From Cellulomonas sp. Root485 (GTDB lineage Bacteria; Actinomycetota; Actinomycetes; Actinomycetales; Cellulomonadaceae), in the NCBI RefSeq assembly GCF_001426705.1, contig NZ_LMFC01000004.1, positions 62,001 to 126,000 of the forward strand: 64,000 nt of DNA, given 5' to 3'. The notes beneath the pieces are model-generated. The model did no database searches. It saw nothing but the letters and a program-made list of their open reading frames with translations, and was not told the DNA's origin. Below, in pieces: positions 1 through 8,035 of this stretch (positions within the stretch are counted from its first letter, which is position 1; each line of letters starts with the position of its first letter). A program made the translations under genes and the position numbers.

Positions 1-192
1 GTAACCAGCGTCATCTAGAGAGCCACTGCTGGTAATCGTCGTCAGTGCGATTGCCGGGACTTTTAGCTGACTGAGCCCGTCCACGGCTTGCCTGTGTGAC
101 CGTGGGGGCCGAGAAAATCACAGCAGGCTGCACCCGGAGAATCCCTGGTACCACGTCATCGGACGCGGGTTCGATTCCCGCCACCTCCACCC
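1..192 (+). ncRNA. ssrA: tmRNA (ssrA), 3' part only
   Basis: This looks like the 3' end of tmRNA, the RNA that rescues stalled ribosomes and tags the nascent peptide. A canonical T arm is visible: GCGGG at 165-169, loop TTCGATT at 170-176, CCCGC at 177-181. An acceptor strand CACCTCC (182-188) and discriminator A (189) follow. Upstream, the 'gtcatctagag' stretch near 10 and the pseudoknot-rich region resemble other actinobacterial tmRNAs. The 5' acceptor half and the tag reading frame lie before the window. The 3' CCA is not cleanly encoded (CCCA follows the A), as expected if an element integrated exactly here. The alternative is a tRNA 3' end, but the length and upstream layout favour tmRNA. 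Confidence 0.75.
170..190 (+). repeat. Left attachment repeat (attL) in the tmRNA 3' end
   Basis: This 21-bp stretch covers the T loop to the acceptor end of tmRNA. It recurs at 31164-31184 with 20 of 21 bases identical; the shared first 17 bases are TTCGATTCCCGCCACCT. A tyrosine integrase gene follows within 85 bp. tmRNA and tRNA 3' ends are well-known targets of such integrases, so the pair of repeats is best read as the attL and attR of an integrated island of about 31 kb. Confidence 0.8.
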
Positions 193-272
193 ACCTGACC
201 TGCGGAAACGCAAGTCATGTTGACCAGACCAAAAGTAGCCATTCGTTGACACGGATGGCTATTTTTGTGTCT

Positions 273-1456
273 ATGGCGAGCATCCGTGAGCGCCGGCGTC
301 GCGATGGCACGAAGGCCTTCGCCGTATTGTGGCGCGACCCGGATACCGGACGCCAGACGTCGCTCACGTATGACGATCTTCGCGACGCGGCGGTGGCTCG
401 TCAGCTCATCGAGGCGGCCGGCGGACACGCCCTTGAGGCGGCCCGGATCGCCGAGGGAATTCGCAAGACCGGACCGACGGTCGACGATGTCATCTCCGAG
501 CACATCGACCTTCTGACGTCCGTTGGGCCGGATACTCGCAAGCACTATCGAAAGCAGCTCGAGGCGCACATCAGTCCTTCGCTCGGGCCGAACCCGGTCG
601 CCGCGATGACGTACAGGCACATCGCCGGCTGGGTGCGGGAGATGGATGACAAGGGGTTGGCGCCCAAGACGATCTCCAACGTGCACGGGTTGTTCTCCGC
701 GGCGATGACGACCGCGGTGCGGCTCGGGTACCGCGAGGACAACCCGTGTGCCGGCGTCGAGCTGCCCAAGTCGCGGGCGACGCACGACGAGATGACGGTG
801 CTGACGCGCGACGAGTTCGCTCTGCTGCTCTCGAAGGTGTCGCCGTTCTACCAACCGCTCGTGGTCACGCTCGTGGCGACCGGGCTGCGGTGGGGCGAGG
901 CGACGGCGTTGACTTCGACCTGACCGCCACGCCGCCGACGCTGCGCGTGACGAAGGCGTGGAAGCGCGACGCGCAGGGGCGCTGGTACGTCGGGCCGCCG
1001 AAGACGCGACGCACGCGACGAACGGTGGCGCTGCCCGACGATCTCGTCGAGGTGCTCGGACCGCTTGTAGCGAGCAAGGCGCCGGGGGACTTGGTCTTCA
1101 CCAACACGGTCGGGTCACAGCTCTCGTCATCGCGCTTCTGGACCCAGACCTGGACGCCGGCCCTCGACGCCGCGACCGCGCCGGTGCTCGCCGACGGGGC
1201 GCCGGACCTTATTGCCGCGCGGCTGACGAAGCGGCCTCGTGTGCACGACCTGCGGCACACGCATGCCTCGTGGATGATCGCGGCCGGCGTCGATCTGTTC
1301 GTGCTGCAGCGCCGGCTCGGGCACGAGTCGATCACGACCACGACCGAGACGTACTCGCATCTGCTGCCCGATCAGCAGGCGGCCGCGGCTGCCGCTGCGC
1401 GGCGCACGCTCGCCGGGCTGATGCTCACGAGCTCGAAGGTCGAGCAATCTGGCTGA
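273..1456 (+). pseudogene. Tyrosine site-specific integrase, frameshifted
   Basis: Phage-type tyrosine recombinase that would have integrated the island at ssrA. The start at ATG 273 (MASIRERRRRDG...) matches the family's usual beginning. The N-terminal core-binding domain runs to about 820. The catalytic domain holds the first Arg in ATGLRWGEA (around 885-905), HDLRHTH (around 1245-1262), GHESI (around 1320) and the tyrosine in TYSHLLP (around 1352). The first frame stops at 923 just after RWGEATAL, while the downstream half (from VDFDLTATPP, about 911) is one frame over. A short deletion of 3n+1 bases in the motif that usually reads about 'ALQVGDVDF' explains this. Every catalytic residue survives, but not in one frame, so the enzyme is probably dead unless the frameshift is a sequencing error. 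Confidence 0.85.
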
Positions 1457-1561
1457 TCGAAAGACTGATCGATCACTTCGCTGCCAAGAGCTGCGCCTCC
1501 CAGGCAAGCGCCTGACTGGTCCGAGCTGAGCGCCAGGTGGTCGACGGTTCGCTCAGACCTT

Positions 1562-2794
1562 CTAGTCGTCTGTGCGTCGACGGAACGTTCGCTCGGCGAT
1601 CCCGCTGGACAGTTTGCCCGTCACCGACTTGGCCCGTCCGAGGGTCTCGCTACCGATGCGCCCAGCAGCATCGACCCCGCCTGCGCCCGTCACGAGTACC
1701 TTGTCTCTCGCATCCGCGGCCGCGTCCATCCATCGTTTCGCCTCCAACGACTCGCGATTGGCTTCGATCCCGAGACCCACATGGAAGTTGTCGATGGCGG
1801 TCGCGACGTGGTTGCTCGAATGCACGACGGCCCGGGACGTCGTCGGGTGCAGGAGCACCTTCGTGTTGGCCGTGTCCGCCGCCGCATCCATGCGCGCCAT
1901 GAGGCGTTCGGTGCTCCTGGACATGAGGTCCAGCCGATTCTGCCGGGCGACCTTCAGTGCAACTCGATGACGGTCTAGCTCGTCGGGAGACGCGTCGAGC
2001 ACGCGGTCGAGTTCCAACACGGCGATCGCGTCCTGCAGCTGGAAACACCGAGCCAGAACAGCGAGCCATTCCTGAGCCTTCAACTCGGCTTCCTTGGCCG
2101 CCTTGGCAACATCGCCAATCTGGGCCTTGCTCTCGAGCTTCTCGGCGAGCGCGTCGAGCTGACGCAGTGCGTACGCCTGGGTTCGAGCGATCGTCGCCGG
2201 CGTCGCCTGAACCTTCGACCACGTCACCTCGGAGACCCGGCCCGTGTGCTCGCGAACGGTCATGGACTCCTCGATCACGAGGTGCACGCCGATCATGTCC
2301 GCCAGCACAGCGTCCTTCTGGGCGCGGAGCACGTCGTCGACCTTCTCTTCGATCCTGGCGAGGTAGTCGGTGATCTCTTCCATGGCTTGCTGCATGGCGA
2401 CCTGCGCCATGATCCCGGCGGCGCCAGCCAGCAACGCAGGGTTGGCGAGCATCGATCCGGGTCCCTTTGCGAACTGGAGCAGGCCAACAAACTGCCCCTT
2501 ATCTCCGCGTACCACGCCCGTGCTGAGACCCGTTGCGGAGTTCTTCACCATCGGGTACTTGGAGGCGAGCTGCGCGGACTCTTTGGTTAGCTGCACCCAG
2601 CGACCCGAGTTGGCGGCGATCTCCGAACCGGTCTGTGCAACGCCGGCCGCGGTGCCGAGCGCAGGTCCGAGCCGTTGCAGTCCGAGGTCCTTCGACGAGA
2701 GTCCCTCGGAGACGAGGAAGCGTTCGACAGCCGCCGGATTCCCGATGACCGCCAGGCCATCACCATCACTGATCAGCTGAATCTCGTTGTCCAT
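1562..2794 (-). CDS. Hypothetical protein with central hydrophobic segment
   Basis: Protein of 410 residues, function not recognised. I chose ATG at 2794 (MDNEIQL) because an AGGAG ribosome site lies a few bases upstream; the open frame itself extends to 2917. Visible features are an N-terminal region, a glycine/alanine-rich hydrophobic stretch around residues 120-145 (LANPALLAGAAGIMAQVAMQQAM), then an acidic, largely helical region (EEITDYLARIEEKVDDVLRAQ) likely to be a coiled coil. The C-terminal half is also alpha-helical and charged. No catalytic motif is evident. It is convergent with the integrase and sits at the island edge, so it is cargo. The hydrophobic hairpin next to coiled coils recalls pore-forming or membrane-acting effectors, but that is only an inference. 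Confidence 0.7.
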   Translation of the reverse strand: MDNEIQLISDGDGLAVIGNPAAVERFLVSEGLSSKDLGLQRLGPALGTAAGVAQTGSEIAANSGRWVQLTKESAQLASKYPMVKNSATGLSTGVVRGDKGQFVGLLQFAKGPGSMLANPALLAGAAGIMAQVAMQQAMEEITDYLARIEEKVDDVLRAQKDAVLADMIGVHLVIEESMTVREHTGRVSEVTWSKVQATPATIARTQAYALRQLDALAEKLESKAQIGDVAKAAKEAELKAQEWLAVLARCFQLQDAIAVLELDRVLDASPDELDRHRVALKVARQNRLDLMSRSTERLMARMDAAADTANTKVLLHPTTSRAVVHSSNHVATAIDNFHVGLGIEANRESLEAKRWMDAAADARDKVLVTGAGGVDAAGRIGSETLGRAKSVTGKLSSGIAERTFRRRTDD

Positions 2795-3160
2795 CGTCGG
2801 CTCCTGGATCTGGGCGGGGAAAGCGGCTGGCCCAGTTGTGGGCAGAGTCGGGTTGTGGGCGGCGACCCTCACGTGGCGCCGAGATATCTTCGCGGATGGG
2901 AGCTCCGACACTCGCATCCACCGAAGGCGTCGACTTGGAACACTGTCCAGCGGTCAGGACTCGGTCGGCGCCGCCATCTGAAGGACATCGGCCGTTGTCG
3001 CCGGTGACTCAAGCCTGCAGTGCCGATCGGTAGAGCTGGGAGGACCATAGACCTACGGCCGGAGTTGCCTCGTCGTCCAGCTGCAATGACGGGTGACCGG
3101 GGCCGGCGTCATCGCCGTGTCTATAGGCATGGTGTAGGGGAGGCCGTGATCGGCAGGTTG
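2795..3160. other. Gene-free stretch, 366 bp
   Basis: I see no supported gene here; the open frames present are shadows with island-like composition. The right part is downstream of the broken NERD gene and the left part is the promoter and leader of the 410-residue hypothetical gene. No convincing terminator or repeat was seen. Confidence 0.4.
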
Positions 3161-4043
3161 TTAGGCGATCGGGAACGCATCCGCCAGGCGCCGATGGAGC
3201 TCATCGACTTTCGTTTGAGCGAGCACGCCGGGAGTGGTCAGTCGTTCGTAGGCCTTTCGCGGCCACAGGACGTCGACGGCGTCGATCTGGAACGAGCCGC
3301 GCCGAACAGCGGCCAGTCTGCGTCGACGAAGCAGAGCATCCCGCGCGCCGGGATGTCGTTGTGGCCCGCAGCGGCGAGCGTGTCCGTACGAGCCCGACCT
3401 GCTTGTGAACACCCTCGACGAGCTTGGTGCCGTCGCGGGAGCCGATGACGAGCCGGGACGTGCGCGGGCGGATGACGCCGCCCTCCACCCGCAGCGTCGG
3501 ACGCCCGGCGTAGCGCTTGGCGTCGATGACGTAAACGCCTGAGGGCGCCACGGCGATGTGGTCGATGTTGGCCCTGGTGCGAGGGATCCGGCGGTCGTGC
3601 AGCAGGCGCACGCCCCTGTCGGCGAGCGAGTCCAGACCGCGCCCGAGCTGTTCCTCACCCTTAGCGCCGCGCGCCCACGCGGTCGTGCTCTGCGGCTGCT
3701 CCGAGACCGCGATCATGAGACCGCCGAGGCGCGGGTGTGCGTCTCGGATACGCGTCTCGCGGGCCGCGCTGCGACGCTCGAACTCTCGCCGCGCTGAACT
3801 GCCTGCCACCCCTGTCTCAACCTCGGCAGGCGGCGGGGGAGGGGGCTCGGGCACGGTGTCGCCGGTTGCCGTCTCGAGCGGCGCGGGTGCCGGGCACTGC
3901 ACGCACGTGACCGACTTCGTGCTCCGGTCATAGACGCCCGTGGTCCCGGCCGCAAGCGCCGTCCTGCATGCGCGGCACGTCCCGGCGTAGCGCAGGCGCA
4001 TCGTCTTGGGACCGGGGACTGACTCGCTGCCGCTTGTCGCCAT
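3161..4043 (-). pseudogene. NERD-domain (nuclease-related) protein, two frameshifts
   Basis: The N-terminal part (ATG 4043) has a CxxC/CxxC zinc-ribbon-like segment (CRACRTAL ... CVQCPAP, about residues 23-50) and a proline-rich linker. A NERD domain follows, with GAKGEEQLGRGLDSL, the strand IDHIAVAPSGVYVIDAKRYAG and RLVIGSRDGTKLVEGVHKQVGLVR. After VGLVRT near 3384 the frame is lost by one missing base. The next piece (LAAAGHNDIPARGMLCFVDADWPLFG) is in another frame. About two extra bases near 3310 shift it again into SFQIDAVDVLWPRKAYERLTTPG and the natural C-terminus at 3161. NERD proteins are presumed nucleases often carried on mobile DNA. The core DAK motif is intact, but the full domain cannot be made from one frame. 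Confidence 0.8.
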
Positions 4044-4121
4044 GCCTGTGCATCGGCAGCTTCGCCGCCGTCCTGAACGCCCCAGATTCGCCCAGCAGCG
4101 GCCTCTGCGATGGCCGGCCCG

Positions 4122-4430
4122 TCAGAACATCTGCGGGTCGCCCTGCACGTGCGGGCGACGCTGGTGCGCTCGGAGCGACCGGACCGTGGCCCCGAGCGAA
4201 CCGAGATTGGCTGACGCCTCAGCTGGCGGCTCCGCCTCGGGGTCGACGCCGTCTACCGTTGCAAGCCGTACGAGCGCGTCAATGTGCTCGGGAAGGAAAC
4301 GAATCTTGCCCCTCCCGAACTTCAGGTGCGGCACCCGACCGCGCCGCGCCTGCTCGCGCACCCACTCGACTGAGATGCCGAACGACTCCGCGACCTCCTG
4401 CGGGGTGGCCGCCGTGTACCCGATGGTCAT
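4122..4430 (-). CDS. Helix-turn-helix, excisionase-like protein
   Basis: Small basic protein of 102 residues. Its N-terminal half (TPQEVAESFGISVEWVREQARRGRVPHLKFGRGKIRFLPEHIDAL) is a MerR-like/HTH_17 winged helix of the kind found in excisionases and element regulators. The remaining 45 residues are low-complexity and lack recognisable motifs. It sits with the integrase, NERD and a second HTH gene at the integrase end of the island, the usual place for a recombination directionality factor. A general regulator is also possible. With the integrase broken, a role in excision would now be vestigial. Confidence 0.75.
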   Translation of the reverse strand: MTIGYTAATPQEVAESFGISVEWVREQARRGRVPHLKFGRGKIRFLPEHIDALVRLATVDGVDPEAEPPAEASANLGSLGATVRSLRAHQRRPHVQGDPQMF

Positions 4431-4483
4431 CGTTACTCCCTCCCGAACTCATCACGCCGCGCCGCGAGCGACGCCGCAAGGCA

Positions 4484-4972
4484 CTACCGGAGATCTGTGG
4501 ACCACGCCCGCACCGGGTGAGCGTGTGTGCCGCCGGTGCCGTATCGCTGACGAGCGCCCTACCGTGTGATCGCCAGGCATTGAGCGATGGCCGTCCATGG
4601 CGCGCCCAACGCGCGCGCCCGCTCGACCTCGTTCGCGATCTCGGCGTCGAGCGCCCGCAGGGTCGCCCGGGCCTCGTCGCGGCGCCGGACGAGCTCCCTC
4701 AGGGGAGCACCCTCGAACGGAGGTACTGGCGGCCGTCCGTAGGTCCGGCGTTGTGCCGACGGGTCCCGTCGGGGCGCCGGCCGTTGAGGCTGCTGCGTCG
4801 AAGTCGTGCGTGCAGGTGCTGACCGCACCCAGGTCGACTCCGACGACGCGACCTCCCCGCCGGTCCCGAGCCAAGCGGGCAACGGTTCTGCGGGACCTGA
4901 CCCCGCCGCGTCGCGTGCTTCGACCGCCGCCCGCTTCGCGCGCTCCCGGCGGATCAAGTCCCGTCGTCCCAT
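4484..4972 (-). pseudogene. HTH protein interrupted by an in-frame amber stop
   Basis: Translation starts at ATG 4972, supported by a near-perfect anti-SD match GGAGGTGATC just upstream. The product has a basic N-terminus (MGRRDLIRRERAKRAAVEARD), a low-complexity proline/arginine linker and a helical segment ending in LGAPWTAIAQCLAITR. TAG at 4561-4559 then stops it after 137 residues. In the same frame after the stop comes GARQRYGTGG, and the frame closes at 4484. 'W..IA..L.ITRQ.ARQRYG' is the usual ending of this class of HTH, so TAG has replaced a CAG glutamine codon in the recognition helix. The truncated protein would lack half of its DNA-contacting helix. Confidence 0.65.
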
Positions 4973-5751
4973 CCTGATCACCTCCCTCGACGGCAGGTGT
5001 GCGGCGATCGGCGCAAGATGCGACGACCCAACGGCTGCGAGGTGCCGGCGGTGCTGATCGGCGACTAGGCCTGGTTGTGGCCTGACAACGGAGGTTTCAG
5101 GGCGTTGACTCTTCTGGCACCACCACATCGCTGACGGGAGACACGGCTCGCCAGCGGCCTCGAGCATTTGAGTGAGTCGCTCCTAGTGGCGTCTCAGAAA
5201 TCGTGTATCGCGGGTGGCCAGGGTCGTTGTCGTAGACGACGAGGCCGTCTCCGCGTGATCCTCCGCCGCACCGGGGATCTTCACCGACCGCGACTCCGTA
5301 ACCCGCCTGGTCGGCGCGGTCCTGGCCGAGCAGCACGACGATTGGGCCGCAGGGCGCGCTACCTCGGCCCGGAGCTCCTGGCCAAGTCCCGCCTCATCCT
5401 CGTCCCCGACGCCGTGAAGGTCGACGACCCAGCCGTTGGGACTGACTGCCTGACCAGCAATAGGATCACCCAGCCGCGCTAAACCACCCAGCGACTTGAC
5501 TGTCAGTGAGGAAAGTTCTCACGCGCCGGGTTGACGCGATCGAATCCAGGACGGATTGTCCGTGGACAGGCATACGTCGCCGAGGCGTCAAGCGGATGAG
5601 CCCGCCGCGAGCTCGGTTCCTCACCTGAATCGAGTCGCGCACGGCGTCTCGTGTCGCGAGCCCCGCGGGCGCCACGCGAGTCGCTAGGGTGGCAGCACAC
5701 GTTGCAGAGATGCGCACACGCCGGGCTCCGCTTCGGCAGCGGAGGATATCG
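4973..5751. other. Intergenic stretch with IS relic, 779 bp
   Basis: Apart from the transposase relic at 5260-5482 I see no gene that codes convincingly here. The part from 5483 to 5751 must hold the promoter of the following four-gene cassette. A short inverted repeat GTGAG/CTCAC lies near 5507-5523 and a TTGACG hexamer near 5532, without an obvious partner -10. Confidence 0.4.
5260..5482 (+). mobile_element. IS256-family transposase C-terminal relic
   Basis: From about 5277 one frame reads IFTDRDSVTRLVGAVLAEQHDDWAAGR. The adjoining frame from about 5354 reads RRYLGPELLAKSRLILV. Joined, they match the conserved C-terminus of mutator-type (IS256) transposases, which ends in a 'RLVGAVLAEQ.DEWAEGRRYLG.E.L..' pattern. 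Only some 45 residues remain and they are frameshifted, so this is a dead fragment. No inverted repeats or target duplications could be assigned. It shows that an IS once sat in this island and was almost completely deleted. Confidence 0.65.
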
Positions 5752-6144
5752 GTGGGGTTCGATCTGTCAGACCTGGCAGGGCTGCTCAACATGGGGCCGC
5801 CCGTGGGGGAGGCGTGGTTCGAGCAGACCGAGTCGATCGTCGGTTTCGCCCCGCAGAAGCCTTCTGCGAAGCGGCCGATCATCCTGCGCCACTGGCCGAG
5901 CTCCGGAGCCATCGCCTACGTCTTTGCACGCACGTCGAGCCTCGACCGTGTCGAGGTCAACAACCCAGGCCACGACCATCGCCACAACTGGCCGAAGTGC
6001 TGGCTCCGTGAGGACGGCAACATCGTTGTCTCCCGACCTTTGCCAGTCTCGAAGGACGCCTTGGATGAGGCGCACCGACTGTGCAGCGAGGACGACCGGA
6101 ACACCATCGACGCAGTGAAGAAGGCGCGATGGCAAACGAAGTGA
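5752..6144 (+). CDS. Small protein, first gene of a four-gene cassette (possible MazF-like fold)
   Basis: GTG at 5752 is preferred over GTG 5689 because GGAGG lies six bases before it. It gives 130 residues. Visible pattern: an acidic N-terminus, then KRPIILRHWPSSGAIAYVFARTSS, a PGHDHRHNWPKCWLREDGNIVVSRP segment and a charged helical C-terminus. The order of 'RP-strand, TS-strand, CWLR-dG strand, P..V....L helix' resembles MazF/PemK-type SH3-like barrels. That is a weak resemblance by eye, not a demonstrated match. The gene overlaps the next one by 16 bp, so it belongs to the cassette. It could be the effector or a small accessory subunit. Confidence 0.65.
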   Translation: MGFDLSDLAGLLNMGPPVGEAWFEQTESIVGFAPQKPSAKRPIILRHWPSSGAIAYVFARTSSLDRVEVNNPGHDHRHNWPKCWLREDGNIVVSRPLPVSKDALDEAHRLCSEDDRNTIDAVKKARWQTK

Positions 6145-7142
6145 TCGACGGCGGCCCTCTCGCGGACCTCGACGACGAGATCGACATCGGCGATGTGAGT
6201 ACTGGAGACCTCCGCGCCCTGATCGAGGAACACCAGCGCGACGGCATCGGTCCGCTCTGGCTCAAGGAGATTCGGACCGCGGCGTCTCGTCTTGCTCGCC
6301 GCTACAGTCCGACCGTTTATGCACGCTCCGCATCGTGGGACGGCGATGCCATCGACGACCTCGTTCAGGATGTCGCCGAGCGCATGCTGGCGAAGGGGCA
6401 GGCCGAGTACATATGTGATGTGGCGAACGACTTCGGCCACGCCCGAGCCCTGATCTACCGTCAGCTGAAGATGACTCTCATCGACCGCAGACAACGGACT
6501 GCGGTCGACAACCTCTTCGCGCGGGCCGTCGAACGCCTCGGCTCCTCGCCATTCGAGCAGGTCACGAAGAAGCCGCGATCCTGGCGACTCGCGGGCTCAA
6601 CCGCGGATGCACTGCCATACTCTCGACGTCTCACGGCATCGCTCGCGGCACTGCCCCGGCTCCCCGGCAACGGAACGGAGCGTGCCAGCGCGATCTGGAC
6701 TACCGAGACGCTCACCGACGCTCTGACGCTCGTCTGCCACGCTGTCGGCAAGCTCCAGGACCTGGATCTTCGGAGAATTCTCGATGACTCGTTGACAGTC
6801 TTCGCAACAGCAGAGGTTGTCTCTGATGACGCCGGGATCGAACACCGGGCCGGCGAACTCGACCCAAGCGAACTGATCATGGCGAACGAACTCACCGAGC
6901 GACTCATCACGGCGCTGACCTACGAGGAAGCGGCTCTACTCGCCGGCAAGTGGATCGGCGACTCTGACGGGGACATCGCCCAGCGCGTCGGTGTCAGTCG
7001 ACCCACGGTGGCGAAGTACAAGGAGTCTGCGTACGCGAAGGTTCGCGACGAACTCAATTCGCATAGCGAGTCCGTCGTTGGGTACGTGTTCGAACGTCTT
7101 CATTCACTTGTTGTCACGAAGGCAGGAGGAGGTGCGCCATGA
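6129..7142 (+). CDS. Sigma-70-like DNA-binding protein
   Basis: Protein of 337 residues starting at ATG 6129 inside the end of the previous gene. Residues about 70-125 (DGDAIDDLVQDVAERML ... ARALIYRQLKMTLIDRRQR) resemble sigma-70 region 2, whose hallmark is 'DDLvQe.f....YR.ar..liDr.Rr'. Residues about 262-305 (YEEAALLAGKWIGDSDGDIAQRVGVSRPTVAKYKESAYAKVR) form a region-4-like helix-turn-helix. The middle 150 residues carry no recognised motif. This is the architecture of an ECF-like sigma factor with an enlarged linker. Its place between a possible toxin and an ATPase operon suggests that it controls, or senses for, that cassette. It may not act as a true sigma factor. Confidence 0.75.
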   Translation: MANEVIDGGPLADLDDEIDIGDVSTGDLRALIEEHQRDGIGPLWLKEIRTAASRLARRYSPTVYARSASWDGDAIDDLVQDVAERMLAKGQAEYICDVANDFGHARALIYRQLKMTLIDRRQRTAVDNLFARAVERLGSSPFEQVTKKPRSWRLAGSTADALPYSRRLTASLAALPRLPGNGTERASAIWTTETLTDALTLVCHAVGKLQDLDLRRILDDSLTVFATAEVVSDDAGIEHRAGELDPSELIMANELTERLITALTYEEAALLAGKWIGDSDGDIAQRVGVSRPTVAKYKESAYAKVRDELNSHSESVVGYVFERLHSLVVTKAGGGAP

Positions 7143-8035
7143 CCGACATCGAGATCGGCGGCATCTACCGGGCGGTGGCTATGGACCGCGACACTCCAGC
7201 TGCGCTGGTCCTCGTCACCGACTTCGACGAGGCTACGCAATCTCTCACTGTGAACCTATTGAGCCCGGACGTCGAGTTCGGTTCCAGCATGGACGTCCTC
7301 CTGTCGGGGGGCGAAATTGGTCGCGCGTACGATCTGTTGGCGGAGTCCGACATCTTCGGCTACGCCTGGGTCGTGCAGCTCGACCGTCGCCTTGGCGGAG
7401 TCGACGCGCAGGTACTCGATGCCCTTGCCGCCTTGCGCGACGATGAAGCCGTCGATCGTCCGGTTGCCGGGCCGCCAGTCGTGGGCCGCACAGACCCTCG
7501 ATGGAGTTTCAAGCTCGAGGAGTTGAAGCGGCTCGAGAGCCTTACCGCAGACTGCACTCGGGAGCTGTTCGACGGTGAGCGGGTTGCCTCGATCGACCCG
7601 AACGCACTTAGGACGCCCTCCACGGCGGCTGAGATCGCAGCGTTTGAGGAGTTCGTGGTGGAGCTCGTTGAGGGTGTCGAACGCGGGACAACTCGAGTCC
7701 CTGCCTGGCTCGTCGACATGGACGATGAACTCGTCGCCGCGTACCGCGGGGTCGGCCTTTACAACGCACTTCGTCTTCTATGGAAGCTTGCCGACACCAC
7801 AGACGCGCCCGCCGCGCCTCAACTTGCGAACGCCTCTTTCGAGTTCTTCCAAGAGTTCCAGGTAGAGATCGCCGCCTCTGCGGGGCATTCGAGCCTCTGG
7901 CTCCTGGGGCGGTCAACTGACATCCAAGGGCCGATCGAGGCGCGCCCCGCCCGCACTCGTGGCGGACGCCTCCTCCAGGTAAGCCTTGTCTCCGCCAGCG
8001 AGCGCGTTGCCCAGCACCGAGAGGTCTACGCATGA
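7139..8035 (+). CDS. Unknown protein, third gene of the cassette
   Basis: Protein of 298 residues, not recognised. It begins at ATG 7139 in an ATGA overlap with the sigma-like gene and ends in another ATGA overlap with the ATPase, so the three are translationally coupled. The N-terminus (IGGIYRAVAMDRDTPAALVLVTDFDEATQSLTVNLLSPDVE) looks like an SH3-like beta barrel of the type that begins some adaptor proteins. The rest is helical and acidic and includes FKLEELKRLESLTADCTRELFDG. No catalytic motif and no membrane segment were seen. A bridging or adaptor role between the HTH protein and the ATPase is plausible from its position only. Confidence 0.7.
   Translation: MTDIEIGGIYRAVAMDRDTPAALVLVTDFDEATQSLTVNLLSPDVEFGSSMDVLLSGGEIGRAYDLLAESDIFGYAWVVQLDRRLGGVDAQVLDALAALRDDEAVDRPVAGPPVVGRTDPRWSFKLEELKRLESLTADCTRELFDGERVASIDPNALRTPSTAAEIAAFEEFVVELVEGVERGTTRVPAWLVDMDDELVAAYRGVGLYNALRLLWKLADTTDAPAAPQLANASFEFFQEFQVEIAASAGHSSLWLLGRSTDIQGPIEARPARTRGGRLLQVSLVSASERVAQHREVYA

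Noticed and set aside
5097..5260. Extra transposase or small gene before the IS256 relic
   Set aside because: The frames read without a recognisable domain. No terminal inverted repeat could be matched.
5689..5751. Earlier GTG start for the first cassette gene
   Set aside because: It has no ribosome site, whereas GTG 5752 has GGAGG at good spacing.
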